A stretch of 64,000 nt of DNA from Bacteroidetes bacterium UBA1941 (GTDB lineage: Bacteria; Bacteroidota; Bacteroidia; Chitinophagales; LD1): NCBI GenBank assembly GCA_002336805.1, contig DDEZ01000002.1, positions 1 through 64,000 on the forward strand, read 5' to 3'. Shown piece after piece: positions 41,348 to 50,323 of this stretch (within the stretch, counting starts at the first letter, position 1; every line of letters begins with the position of its first letter). The notes below the pieces were generated by a model, which did no database searches, had not been told where the DNA came from, and saw only the letters and a program-made list of their open reading frames with translations. Made by a program: the position numbers and the translations under genes.

Positions 41348-42094
41348 ATGACAAGACCCCTGCTACTATTTTGCCTTTTAGCCCTTTCAGCATTCTCCTT
41401 TGGCCAGTCCCAGTTTTATATAGGGCTCAAGGGGGGTATAGGTGGCTGCTTCTATCAGTACAATGCCGCATCCACAAATAGCTACGTAATAGGCGGCATC
41501 AACTCTACTACCAGGCTCACCTCACGCGGGCCATCCATACCAGCGGTAGTAGAGCTGATATATAGCATCGGCAAATTTAGAGTGGGCTACCAGTTTGAGT
41601 ATGAGCGTATACTGACCACAGCCTATACCTACAAAACATACAACTCCGCCTACTCTATCTCCGATACGACCATCAATAATCCCAGCATTACCCAGCATTT
41701 CTTCTGTCACAACCTGCTGCTGGAGTACCAGCTCTATACGCACAAGCATCTGCACATAGTGCCTGACCTGAGCTTTGGGTACTTTCATGGCGTATCTGCA
41801 GCCACAGAGGCACCATATGACTTCAGCTCGCTCAATCAAAACCGCTTTAAGATAGGCGTGGCTATGAACTTTGAGTACCAGCTAGGCCAGGTATCTATCG
41901 TGGCCACACCACAATATGGACTGGTACCTATCAAATCTATCTACGATCCCAATCAGAAAGGCTATATGCACTTTATAGGCCTGCACGTGGGTGTACGCAT
42001 AGGCTGTATCAAACTGCAGGATCCTGCCGCGCCCGATGCCAAAAAGAAAAAGAAGAAAAAAGAATACGTCAATCCCGAAGAGGATGACAACTAA
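41348..42094 (+). CDS. exported outer-membrane beta-barrel protein with Lys-rich tail
   Basis: A 248-aa protein. Signal peptide about 1-20 (AFSFGQ), then alternating beta strands of a small barrel (for example QFYIGLKGGIGGCFYQY, KFRVGYQFEYERIL, IGLHVGVRIG). The C-terminus is unusual: after the last strand comes a run of seven lysines and the acidic end EYVNPEEDDN, so the terminal strand is not at the end. No family named. Divergent from metF, convergent with the histidine kinase (3 bp apart). The ATG at 41348 is used; a GTG precedes it by one codon. Confidence 0.65.
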   Translation: MTRPLLLFCLLALSAFSFGQSQFYIGLKGGIGGCFYQYNAASTNSYVIGGINSTTRLTSRGPSIPAVVELIYSIGKFRVGYQFEYERILTTAYTYKTYNSAYSISDTTINNPSITQHFFCHNLLLEYQLYTHKHLHIVPDLSFGYFHGVSAATEAPYDFSSLNQNRFKIGVAMNFEYQLGQVSIVATPQYGLVPIKSIYDPNQKGYMHFIGLHVGVRIGCIKLQDPAAPDAKKKKKKKEYVNPEEDDN

Positions 42095-42097
42095 GCA

Positions 42098-43468
42098 CTA
42101 AGCCCTGATAGTAAAGAAGAATGTACTACCCTCTCCCGGGTAGCTCTCTACCCATATTTTGCCACCGTGTATCTCTACTATCTTCTTGCAGATAGCCAGG
42201 CCTAGCCCTGTGCCCTCATAGTCTTCTTCTTTGCTGTGCAGCCGCTTGAAGGCGTAAAAGATCCTGTCGTAGTAGTTTTTGTCTATGCCTATGCCATTGT
42301 CTTCTACGGAGAATAGATACATACCCTCGCTGAGTACATAGCGGATATTGACCACCGGTGCTATACCCTTGCGGTGGTATTTGATGGCATTGCCTATCAG
42401 GTTTTGCATCAGGGAAAACAGCAGCGTCTTGTCTGCCTGCACCACGGGCATATCCAGCTGCACATTGATCGTAGCGTGGGTGTCTGTGACCTCAGTCTCC
42501 AGCGCATCGCGCACCTGGTAGACCAGCTCGCTCATAGATACAGGCGTGAAATTCTTTTGCAGCACATTGATCTCAGAGTACTCTTTGATATCATTTATCA
42601 GGTCCTCCATCTGGCCCACACCTTTCTGCACGTACTCAAAGTATTCCTCTACCTCTTTCTTGTGAGCCTCTGTAGTGCCGTTGTCATTATGCTTTTTGAT
42701 CAGGGAGATAAAGCCGGATATATTTCTCAGCGGCTCGCGCAGGTCATGAGAGGTCAGGTAGGCAAATTCTTTGAGGCTCTCATTGCTCGACACGAGAAAC
42801 CGCGTCTGCTCATCTATGGTCTGCTGCAGGTCTTCATTCTGCCGCTTGATCACGTCTCCCTGGGCTATAGCCTGTATGTATAGCTTCTCTATGAGCAGGA
42901 TGAGCAGGCAGCTGATCACTGATGCAAATATGACACTGGTGCAGGAGATGATAAAGTGCTCAGTAGTGTACATACGCAGCGTAGCCGTACCGCCTATCTG
43001 ACGCAGTATGATCACATAGTGCAGGGTGAGTATACCGAGAAAGATACCCGAGAAATAAATGATAAGCCTGATACGGCGAAAGAACGAGATAAAAAGAAAC
43101 AGGCAGCCGAGTATACACACCAGCGTCACATACAGCCTGTAGCGGATAGCCGGGTCAGTGCGGGTCATATCAGTGAGCACTGTCTGTATGGTAAAGATGG
43201 TAATGATCGTGCCTATCAGCACCTTGCCGGCAGCGTCTATATCTCCGCGGCGAAACTGGTAGATAGCTGCCAGAGCACCGATGATACCCAGTACATCAGA
43301 TAGCTGATATACCCCCCCGGAAAAAAAGATGGAGTGCGACCCTAGCAGAAATGCAAAGAATCCCAGCACGGTCATAGAGGACAGCAGCAGATAGTAGGCC
43401 TTTTTCAGCTCGGCCTTGCTGCGCGAGCGGAAGGGCTCAAGGAAGTAATTTTTGATGCGTGTCCACAT
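42098..43468 (-). CDS. membrane sensor histidine kinase
   Basis: A 456-aa kinase with about six membrane segments (20-200), a short coiled coil, then a HisKA domain with TSHDLREPLRN (phospho-acceptor His about 241) and a HATPase domain. The N box is NLIGNAIKYHRKG, G1 is DNGIGID, and G2 is GTGLGLAICKKIVEIHGG. The membrane part resembles a 7TM-type sensor without a PAS domain. The REP-L motif after the His is typical of phytochrome-like/KaiC-type kinases. No response regulator gene is adjacent, so it is an orphan kinase. Confidence 0.92.
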   Translation of the reverse strand: MWTRIKNYFLEPFRSRSKAELKKAYYLLLSSMTVLGFFAFLLGSHSIFFSGGVYQLSDVLGIIGALAAIYQFRRGDIDAAGKVLIGTIITIFTIQTVLTDMTRTDPAIRYRLYVTLVCILGCLFLFISFFRRIRLIIYFSGIFLGILTLHYVIILRQIGGTATLRMYTTEHFIISCTSVIFASVISCLLILLIEKLYIQAIAQGDVIKRQNEDLQQTIDEQTRFLVSSNESLKEFAYLTSHDLREPLRNISGFISLIKKHNDNGTTEAHKKEVEEYFEYVQKGVGQMEDLINDIKEYSEINVLQKNFTPVSMSELVYQVRDALETEVTDTHATINVQLDMPVVQADKTLLFSLMQNLIGNAIKYHRKGIAPVVNIRYVLSEGMYLFSVEDNGIGIDKNYYDRIFYAFKRLHSKEEDYEGTGLGLAICKKIVEIHGGKIWVESYPGEGSTFFFTIRA

Positions 43469-43569
43469 ACCGGGCTATAGTTTACGCAAAAGGTTCTGGA
43501 GCGTTACAACAAACACCTGTTATACAATATAAATAAAACACATACAAGCAACAATCGCTGTCAGCGGCA

Positions 43570-45414
43570 CTATTTATTTTCAAAACGCTTGGCGAGCTCT
43601 TCTAGCGTGAAGCTGACAAAAGTAAAGTTGCCACCTGGCGCTGTATATGGCTTTTCACATGCGAAAAGTTCATCTATCAGGCTGGTCATTTCTTTATCTG
43701 ACAGCACTTTGCCCGGCCTGATGGCGCTGCCGGCAGCCAATGTACGCGCCAGGTTCTCGCGCTTATTGAGTTTGGACACCGAGAGGCTTTTTTTGTACTG
43801 CTCCATCAGCTCCTCTATGATCTGGCGCTCACCGCCGGCCACTATATCAGATGGGAATGCATGTATCACAAAACTCTGACGACCAAACTCCTGTATCTCA
43901 AATCCCAAGGCGTTGACATCATCCAGCATCTCGCGCATCACCTCTGTGTCTTCGGCATTGAGCTCTATGGTCTGAGGGAAGAGCTGCCGCTGGCTGGATC
44001 TGTTATTGTGCGCCATCTGCTGTATATACCGCTCAAAAAGGATGCGCTCATGCGCTGCCTGCTGGTCTATGAGTATAAAGCCTGACTTGATGTGAGATAC
44101 TATATAGCGCCTGTGTAGCTGATAGGGCACGGCTACCTCCTTGTGCAGCAGCGTATCGTCCTCCTGTGGTTGTATCAGGCTTTCTTGTCGGTCTGGCTTC
44201 TGAGCTGGTGTGGTGGTTTGAAATACCGTCTCCCAGTTGCGCATATTAGATTGCTCGCGCACATCGGTTTTGGGACGCTGTGACGAGATGGTCTCAGGAT
44301 TCAGTACACGCTCTATATTGCGGGAGCTGCCATTGGTCACACCGCTGATCCATCCCGGCACCTGGTCAAAGGTTTTATTCTTATTCAGATGGTCCTCCTG
44401 ATCAAAGTCCAGAGAAGGGGAAACGCTATATGCTCCGAGGCCATGCTTCACCGCCAGGCTCACAAAGGTGTAAGCTAGCTTGTCATCATCAAATTTGATC
44501 TCGTACTTCTGCGGGTGTACATTGATATCGATACGCTTGGGATCTATATCCAAAAAAAGTACATAGAACGGGAAGGCATCCTTTGGCAGCATCTGGTCGT
44601 AGGCAGCCATGATAGCGTGATGCAGGTAGGGCGACTTGATATACCGCTTGTTTACAAAGATATATTGCTCGCCGCGTGTCTTCTTGGCAAACTCCGGTTT
44701 ACCTACAAAACCCTTCACCGTCAGTGCATAAGTCACCTCCTCTACTGGCACTATTTGCGAAGCATATTTGTCATCAAAGATGGCACAGATGCGCTGCTTC
44801 AGATTGCCTGCCCGGTAGTGGAATAGCTCCTGATCATTGCTATAAAACTGGAATCCCACACCTGGATGGGCCAGCGCTATGCGGGTAAACTCTTCAATAA
44901 TATTTTTCAGCTCTGCGGGATCAGACTTGAGAAAATTGCGCCGGGCCGGCACATTGAAGAAAAGGTTTTTGACGCAGATGGATGTGCCCTCTGGTGTCTG
45001 GCAGGGCTCCTGCCTGGTCACCTTCATGCCCTCTATATCTATGCTGGTGCCCAGTGCCTCGCCGTGCAGTCGGGTGCGCAGCTCTACCTGTGCTATAGCG
45101 GCGATAGAGGCCAGCGCCTCTCCGCGAAAACCCATGGTCCGGATATCAAAGAGGTCATCTGCCGTACGGATCTTAGACGTAGCGTGCTTCTCAAAGCACA
45201 TGCGGGCATCGGTCTCGCTCATACCGGAGCCGTTGTCTATGACCTGCAGGAGCGTTTTGCCGGCACCTTTTACGATCACTTTGATGTGGCTGGCACCTGA
45301 GTCTATGGCGTTTTCCATTAGCTCCTTGATAGCCGATGCCGGGCGCTGTATCACCTCACCTGCGGCGATCTGATTTGCGATTACATCTGGGAGGAGTTGG
45401 ATCTTGTCAGCCAT
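43570..45414 (-). CDS. mutL: DNA mismatch repair protein MutL
   Basis: A 614-aa MutL, which couples mismatch recognition by MutS to excision. The GHKL ATPase has MENAIDSGA (34-42), DNGSGMSE and GFRGEALASI. The C-terminal dimerisation domain contains IDQQAAHERILFE (about 448-460) in place of the endonuclease motif DQHA-x2-E-x4-E: the Asp and both Glu remain but His is Gln. The last endonuclease motif CPHGRP is replaced by CEKPYTAPGG near 583. Endonuclease activity is therefore doubtful. A TACCTTTG box (45429-45436) lies 14 bp upstream. Confidence 0.95.
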   Translation of the reverse strand: MADKIQLLPDVIANQIAAGEVIQRPASAIKELMENAIDSGASHIKVIVKGAGKTLLQVIDNGSGMSETDARMCFEKHATSKIRTADDLFDIRTMGFRGEALASIAAIAQVELRTRLHGEALGTSIDIEGMKVTRQEPCQTPEGTSICVKNLFFNVPARRNFLKSDPAELKNIIEEFTRIALAHPGVGFQFYSNDQELFHYRAGNLKQRICAIFDDKYASQIVPVEEVTYALTVKGFVGKPEFAKKTRGEQYIFVNKRYIKSPYLHHAIMAAYDQMLPKDAFPFYVLFLDIDPKRIDINVHPQKYEIKFDDDKLAYTFVSLAVKHGLGAYSVSPSLDFDQEDHLNKNKTFDQVPGWISGVTNGSSRNIERVLNPETISSQRPKTDVREQSNMRNWETVFQTTTPAQKPDRQESLIQPQEDDTLLHKEVAVPYQLHRRYIVSHIKSGFILIDQQAAHERILFERYIQQMAHNNRSSQRQLFPQTIELNAEDTEVMREMLDDVNALGFEIQEFGRQSFVIHAFPSDIVAGGERQIIEELMEQYKKSLSVSKLNKRENLARTLAAGSAIRPGKVLSDKEMTSLIDELFACEKPYTAPGGNFTFVSFTLEELAKRFENK

Positions 45415-45428
45415 AAAAAAACGGGCTG

Positions 45429-45436
45429 CAAAGGTA
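45429..45436 (-). promoter_or_regulatory. -7 box TACCTTTG of mutL
   Basis: An 8/8 match to TAnnTTTG, 14 bases upstream of the mutL ATG; no TTG at standard spacing. Confidence 0.5.
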
Positions 45437-45461
45437 GGAAAATCAATGAAGGTTTAGGGTG

Positions 45462-46358
45462 TCACGCGGCTTTGGCTTCGCTATCCTCCTTAGCTTTTCT
45501 CTCCAGCCTCATAGACTTAGAGCGATACTTAGGCATGAAAAGGCTCAGCACATACGTTTTGCCCAAGTAGCCCCAGAAGCTTTTCTCATACAGGTGTGGA
45601 GCTATTTTATCTGCTATCTTGGCGTGCTCCTCCGGTGCCTGGCTCCAGTGCAGCGAGGCACGATAGTGGTGGATGGTGTGATAGCCATTATTGAAAAGGA
45701 ATGCATTCACCCACATGAAGTTACGGCTATGGTTCCACTCTGACAGCTCATCAGCGTGTACGTGTTGTACATAGTTGAATACGATCACAGTGATCTGAGA
45801 TACCTGCTGCGGTATCAGTATGAACAAAAGCGCTTTTTTCCAGTTCCATACAAAGAAAGCGACGGTCCAGATCAGTAGCACTGCCAGCTGCATCCAGTTT
45901 TCGCGGTATTGCGCAGGATTCTTCTCCTTCAGCTCGCGCATGTAGGGGAAGATACTCTCCTTCATCTGGTTTTTGCCGCTGATAGTAGGATACATGAGCA
46001 GGGAGGTCAGGTCATTGTCCTCAGTATGGCGGTAGGTACGGGTCACATCACCTTCTTTATTATTGTAGCGGTGGTGGTTGCGATTGTGAGTAGGTATCCA
46101 GACGAAAATGGGCAAGCCATAAAATACTGTGAGCCACCAGTCCGTCAATATGTTGAGCGTCTTATTGGTCCAGATGTTGATGTGATTGTGATTGTGCGTG
46201 ATCACTGCTACCGACACGGCAAAGTGCAGGTAGACGATATAAGCGATCCAAGACAGTGGGCTATGGATATCGAAGCCATAGTACCACTGCGCAGCAAACA
46301 TGGCAGTGATGATGGCAAAATAAAGTAGGACCCGGAGATCGGCTTTGAATTTCAGCAT
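45462..46358 (-). CDS. membrane fatty-acid desaturase
   Basis: A 298-aa di-iron desaturase of the membrane type. Histidine boxes are THNHNH (54-59), THNRNHH (90-96) and YHTIHHYRASLHW (225-237), with a further VQHVHAD at 196-202. Hydrophobic helices separate them. It introduces double bonds into acyl chains and so adjusts membrane fluidity. The ATG at 46358 gives a normal length; a longer in-frame start at 46448 would extend toward the divergent bshA promoter. Divergent neighbour: bshA. Confidence 0.9.
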   Translation of the reverse strand: MLKFKADLRVLLYFAIITAMFAAQWYYGFDIHSPLSWIAYIVYLHFAVSVAVITHNHNHINIWTNKTLNILTDWWLTVFYGLPIFVWIPTHNRNHHRYNNKEGDVTRTYRHTEDNDLTSLLMYPTISGKNQMKESIFPYMRELKEKNPAQYRENWMQLAVLLIWTVAFFVWNWKKALLFILIPQQVSQITVIVFNYVQHVHADELSEWNHSRNFMWVNAFLFNNGYHTIHHYRASLHWSQAPEEHAKIADKIAPHLYEKSFWGYLGKTYVLSLFMPKYRSKSMRLERKAKEDSEAKAA

Positions 46359-46474
46359 AGTAGAAAACTGAACGTGCAATATAACAGAACGGTATGCGGG
46401 GGCAGGCCAGGTCACGGCAGTCAGGGGTATTTTATAGGCGAGTAGCATCAGCCTGTGTCATAACATTGGTTCAT

Positions 46475-46482
46475 TACATTTG
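46475..46482 (+). promoter_or_regulatory. -7 box TACATTTG of bshA
   Basis: An 8/8 match to TAnnTTTG, 15 bases before the bshA ATG; TTG (46466-46468) is too close to be its -33 partner. Confidence 0.5.
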
Positions 46483-46497
46483 CATTAATATCGCAGT

Positions 46498-47640
46498 ATG
46501 AAAGTTGGTATCGTTTGTTATCCTACCTACGGTGGTAGTGGAGTAGTAGCTACCGAGCTGGGTATGGCGCTGGCCCGTGAGGGCCATAAGGTGCACTTTA
46601 TCACCTACCATGAGCCTGTACGCCTGGATAGCTTTCATGAGAATGTTTTTTACCATGAGGTGTCTGCGCTGGACTATCCGCTTTTCCAATATCAGCCCTA
46701 TGAGTCAGCGTTGGCCAGCAAGATCGTAGACGTAGTCAAATTTGAAAAGCTGGACATCCTGCACGTACACTATGCCATCCCCCATGCATCCGCAGCACTC
46801 ATGGCCAAGTCCATCCTGCGCGAAGATGGTGTGCGGATACCATTCATCACCACACTGCACGGCACAGATATCACACTGGTGGGCCGCGACCCCAGCTACC
46901 GGCCGGTAGTAGAGTACTCGCTCAATCACTCTGACGGCATCACCTCTGTGTCCCAGAGCCTCAAAGATGATACACTGCAGAACTTTAAACTGCGCCGCAA
47001 CATTGAGGTGATTCCCAATTTTATCGATTTCTCCCGCTTCAAAAAGACCAATAAAGAGCATTTCAAAAAAGCTATCGCGCCTGGTGGCGAAAAGATCATC
47101 ATGCACGTGTCAAACTTCCGAAAAGTGAAGCGCGTGGAGGACGTCGTCATGATGTTTGACCGCGTGGTGAAACAGATCCCGTCCAAGCTGCTACTGGTAG
47201 GCGATGGCCCGGAGCGCGCCAACTGTGAGCGTCTGTGCCGTGAGCTCGGAAACTGTAACGACGTAAGATTTTTGGGCAAGCAAGATGCTATAGAAGACCT
47301 GCTGGCTATCGCCGACCTCTTTGTGCTCCCGTCAGAGCAGGAGAGCTTTGGCCTGGCTGCACTGGAGGCTATGGCCTGTGAGGTACCCGTCATCTCCTCC
47401 AATGCAGGTGGTATACCGGAGATCAATATACACGGCGAGACCGGCTTTCTCAGCCCTGTAGGAGATGTGGAAGATATGGCCCGCAACGCTACCTACATAC
47501 TGAGCGATGAAAACCGCCTGGCACAGTTTAAAAAGAATGCCTACGCCCAGGCCAGGCGCTTTGACATAGAGCAGATACTGCCGGTATATGAAAACTACTA
47601 CCAGCAGGTGCTGAGTATCTCCGAGCCTGTAGTGATCTGA
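46498..47640 (+). CDS. bshA: N-acetyl-alpha-D-glucosaminyl L-malate synthase (bacillithiol biosynthesis)
   Basis: A 380-aa GT4 glycosyltransferase. The BshA-specific N-terminus GIVCYPTYGGSGVVATELG (4-22) and HVHYAIPHASAA (about 93-104), plus the GT4 C-terminal site SEQESFGLAALEAMACEVPVI, identify it. It joins UDP-GlcNAc and malate in the first step of bacillithiol synthesis. bshB and bshC are not in the window. It is a single-gene unit, divergent from the desaturase gene. Confidence 0.94.
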   Translation: MKVGIVCYPTYGGSGVVATELGMALAREGHKVHFITYHEPVRLDSFHENVFYHEVSALDYPLFQYQPYESALASKIVDVVKFEKLDILHVHYAIPHASAALMAKSILREDGVRIPFITTLHGTDITLVGRDPSYRPVVEYSLNHSDGITSVSQSLKDDTLQNFKLRRNIEVIPNFIDFSRFKKTNKEHFKKAIAPGGEKIIMHVSNFRKVKRVEDVVMMFDRVVKQIPSKLLLVGDGPERANCERLCRELGNCNDVRFLGKQDAIEDLLAIADLFVLPSEQESFGLAALEAMACEVPVISSNAGGIPEINIHGETGFLSPVGDVEDMARNATYILSDENRLAQFKKNAYAQARRFDIEQILPVYENYYQQVLSISEPVVI

Positions 47641-47792
47641 CCCTGCGTGGTGTGGTTTTTGTGGCTTCTGCGCCCAAAGTACCGATGTCACTATGACCCG
47701 CAGCGGTACAATGGGTCGGAACATCAGCGCTCACCTCAGTAGGGTCTAGCGATCCTGATAATTATCTGCCTCCCTATTTCAAAAGCATATCT

Positions 47793-47800
47793 TACATTTG
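47793..47800 (+). promoter_or_regulatory. -7 box TACATTTG of gcvT
   Basis: An 8/8 match to TAnnTTTG, 19 bases before the gcvT ATG. Nothing else is recognisable in the 179-bp gap after bshA. Confidence 0.5.
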
Positions 47801-47819
47801 GCCCACTCAAAATCAAGAT

Positions 47820-48896
47820 ATGCAAAACACCTCACTCACACACTTGCACCAATCTCTCGGGGCTAAGATGGTCCCATTTGCCGGATATAACATGCCTGTA
47901 TCTTATGCCGGTATCACTCAGGAGCACAACGCAGTGCGTAATAGTATCGGTGTATTTGATGTATCACACATGGGTGAGTTTATAGTCAGTGGCCCTAAGG
48001 CGCTGGACCTCATACAGCTAGTCACTACTAATGATGCATCAAAACTGACAGATGGCAAGGTGCAGTACTCCTGCATGACCAATGATCAAGGTGGTATAGT
48101 AGATGACCTGCTGGTGTATCGTATCAATGCCGAGAAATATTACCTGGTAGTCAATGCATCTAACATAGAGAAGGATTGGAACTGGATCAGCCAGCACAAT
48201 TCATTTGGTGCAGACATGCAGAATGTAAGCGCCGCCACCAGCCTGCTGGCTGTACAGGGACCCAACGCTATCAAGGCACTGCAAAAGCTGACTGATGTGG
48301 ACCTGAGCGCCATACCATACTATGCATTTGCCATCGGCACCTTTGCCGGTATCTCAGATGTGATCATCTCCAATACGGGCTATACGGGCTCAGGTGGTTT
48401 TGAGCTCTATGTAAAAAACGAAGATGCTGAAAAGCTGTGGTATGCAGTGTTTGAGGCGGGCAATGAATATAGCATACAGCCATGTGGCCTGGGCTGCCGC
48501 GACACGCTCCGTCTGGAGAAAGCATTTTGCCTCTATGGCAATGACATCAATGACACCACCTCTCCTATAGAGGCTGGCCTCGGCTGGATCACAAAGTTCA
48601 CTAAGCCATTCGTGCATTCAGATTACCACAAACAGCTGAAAGAAACGGGCGTAGCTAAAAAGCTGGTGGGCTTTGAGATGATAGACCGCGGTATACCACG
48701 CCAGCATTACAAGATCAAAGACGCAGCAGGTAATGAAATAGGCGAGGTAACCTCCGGTACTCAGTCTCCCACGCTCAACAAAGCTATCGGCCTCGGCTAT
48801 GTCAAAACTGAATTTTCTACCACCGGTACAGAGATCTATATCGACATCCGCAATACGCTCGTGAAGGCACAGGTATTGAAAACTCCGTTTCTCTGA
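47820..48896 (+). CDS. gcvT: glycine cleavage system aminomethyltransferase (T protein)
   Basis: A 358-aa GcvT of normal length. The folate-binding core has PFAGYNMPVSYAGI (about 19-32), FDVSHMGEF (45-53) and the NTGYTGSGGFELY motif (about 187-199). The C-terminal GCT domain has GEVTSGTQSPTLNKAIGLGYV. It transfers the aminomethyl group from lipoyl-H protein to THF, feeding methylene-THF to MetF. The other gcv genes are elsewhere. Confidence 0.96.
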   Translation: MQNTSLTHLHQSLGAKMVPFAGYNMPVSYAGITQEHNAVRNSIGVFDVSHMGEFIVSGPKALDLIQLVTTNDASKLTDGKVQYSCMTNDQGGIVDDLLVYRINAEKYYLVVNASNIEKDWNWISQHNSFGADMQNVSAATSLLAVQGPNAIKALQKLTDVDLSAIPYYAFAIGTFAGISDVIISNTGYTGSGGFELYVKNEDAEKLWYAVFEAGNEYSIQPCGLGCRDTLRLEKAFCLYGNDINDTTSPIEAGLGWITKFTKPFVHSDYHKQLKETGVAKKLVGFEMIDRGIPRQHYKIKDAAGNEIGEVTSGTQSPTLNKAIGLGYVKTEFSTTGTEIYIDIRNTLVKAQVLKTPFL

Positions 48897-49203
48897 TCTG
48901 TTTCTTCCTTTAGAAAACAGAGTATACGCGCGCACTACAAGGCGAATCAGTCATACTGAGCACCGTTCAGGTTTCCATCCATCCTCACAAAGTATGCACA
49001 CACTACCAATAGAAAACGGGAAGCATCCCGACCTTTCAAGGTAATCTTATACTCAGGCCTTTCCATGTCTCACATTCTGTGTACATAGACGGAGTGGCAC
49101 ATTTACATAGAAACAACCAATCTTCTTTGTATATGAGTTATTGTCATGTACAACAACGTTTCTTACGACCAACTTGCGCATTTTTACGCCATCATCAATT
49201 TCA
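48897..49203. other. 307-bp gene-free stretch between gcvT and the first XRE gene
   Basis: Holds a weak hairpin TCTGTTT / AAACAGA right behind the gcvT stop, with no T-run. Otherwise I see no gene, repeat or clear promoter. Confidence 0.5.
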
Positions 49204-49419
49204 ATGAGCGATAAAATATTCCTTGCCAAATTAGGTGCGAAGATCAGGAAGATACGTAAGGAAAAGAGCCTTTCTCTCGATAAGCTTGCTGCACTTTGCG
49301 ACTATGAAAAGGCCAACTTATCGCGTATAGAATCCGGTAAAACCAATACAACTATCCTCACCCTCTACACCCTCAGCAGGGTGATGGGTGTTAAAGTCAG
49401 CGACTTCTTTGAGGACTGA
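49204..49419 (+). CDS. small XRE-family HTH regulator (tandem copy 1)
   Basis: A 71-aa single-domain helix-turn-helix protein. The HTH runs from LAKLGAKIRKIRKEKSLSLDKLA to NLSRIESGKTNTT, covering helices 1-4, and ends after MGVKVSDFFED with no ligand domain. The ATG at 49204 is used; a TTG start at 49141 is unlikely. The paralogue 173 bp downstream is nearly identical through CDYEKANLSRIESGKTN. Probably a DNA-binding repressor; targets unknown. Confidence 0.85.
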   Translation: MSDKIFLAKLGAKIRKIRKEKSLSLDKLAALCDYEKANLSRIESGKTNTTILTLYTLSRVMGVKVSDFFED

Positions 49420-49474
49420 TTACCAGTTGATTGCGATTTTTTGGGGCCATCCACATTAACATTCTTGCCACTTT

Positions 49475-49490
49475 TGGCACGGTGTTGGCA
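49475..49490 (+). promoter_or_regulatory. sigma-54-like promoter upstream of the second XRE gene
   Basis: TGGCACGGTGTTGGCA keeps GG and GC 10 bp apart and matches consensus except for one base in the -12 element (TGGC for TTGC). The predicted start is about 49502, about 90 bases before the ATG at 49593. An inverted pair TGCCA/TGGCA overlaps the site. Confidence 0.45.
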
Positions 49491-49592
49491 TTTTCTACAA
49501 TACCCACACATTACACAGCTGTTCGCTCTGAGCAGTATGTTATTACTTATTAAAACATTCTGACATGCAAACATGTACCTAAATTCTGTATT

Positions 49593-49850
49593 ATGATCAG
49601 CAACAAAGGTTCATTTTTAGAAAAACTGGGGGCCAATATCAGGCGCTTTCGCAAGGAGAGGAATATGTCTCTCGACACTCTCGCAGCACTGTGTGACTAT
49701 GAGAAGGCAAACCTGTCACGTATAGAGTCCGGCAAGACAAATGCGACTGTCTATACTTTGTATAACATCAGTAAGGTAATGGGCATAGAAATGTGCAAAT
49801 TCTTTGAGGATCGCAACAATGAGCACCCTGACACGATCAATACGGCTTAA
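49593..49850 (+). CDS. small XRE-family HTH regulator (tandem copy 2)
   Basis: An 85-aa HTH protein, paralogue of the gene at 49204-49419. The two share LEKLGANIRRFRKERNMSLDTLAALC-type helices (8-33 here) and CDYEKANLSRIESGKTNAT almost exactly, but differ at both ends and in the segment after helix 4 (MGIEMCKFFEDRNNEHP). The recent duplication suggests one copy may regulate the other. A sigma-54-like promoter lies in the gap between them. Its stop overlaps the convergent DUF2141 gene by 4 bp. Confidence 0.86.
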   Translation: MISNKGSFLEKLGANIRRFRKERNMSLDTLAALCDYEKANLSRIESGKTNATVYTLYNISKVMGIEMCKFFEDRNNEHPDTINTA

Positions 49851-50323
49851 TAGCCTATGGTCATGACGATGGTTTTATCAGGCGTATTTACTTGGATCTT
49901 AGCATCCTTAAACCTGGGCAGAAACAAGCCCTTTGCATCATTAGATATTGCGATGCCTTCTTTAGGGATACCTATCACACTCAGGTCGAGGCGATGGTTA
50001 GCATTCTCATCATGGTAGGCAGCCAGCGCATACTCGCCATAAGGTATGTTCTTAAAGGTTACTTCTGCATAGCCCTTGCTGATATGTGTCCATAGATTGC
50101 TGTAGCACTTATCCGGCTTATCCGGAAAAGTGTATGCATTATTATAGAGAATGATATTGGTCACGCCATTATCACTTTTAAAATTGCGAAGGATGACACG
50201 GAGGTTACCTGTCTGCGCTGGTGCTGTCACTGCGGCTGGCGGAGTAGTCTCCGCTGCTGGGCCCTGAGAGCCAAAGGCAAAGAACGAACTCATCATGATC
50301 AGCACAAAGATCGATTTGGTCAT
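49847..50323 (-). CDS. DUF2141 domain-containing exported protein
   Basis: A 158-aa exported protein with a signal peptide (1-18), a Pro/Ala/Thr-rich linker (20-42) and a DUF2141 domain (about 45-155). The domain motifs are NLRVILRNFKSDNGVTNIILY, VTFKNIPYGEYALAAYHDENAN and LDLSVIGIPKEGIAISN. It is a periplasmic or surface beta-sandwich with no known activity. Convergent overlap of 4 bp with the second XRE gene. Confidence 0.9.
   Translation of the reverse strand: MTKSIFVLIMMSSFFAFGSQGPAAETTPPAAVTAPAQTGNLRVILRNFKSDNGVTNIILYNNAYTFPDKPDKCYSNLWTHISKGYAEVTFKNIPYGEYALAAYHDENANHRLDLSVIGIPKEGIAISNDAKGLFLPRFKDAKIQVNTPDKTIVMTIGY

Noticed and set aside
47641..47819. Possible tRNA or structured RNA between bshA and gcvT
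   Set aside because: No cloverleaf, no T-arm sequence and no terminator; only a promoter box for gcvT is supported.
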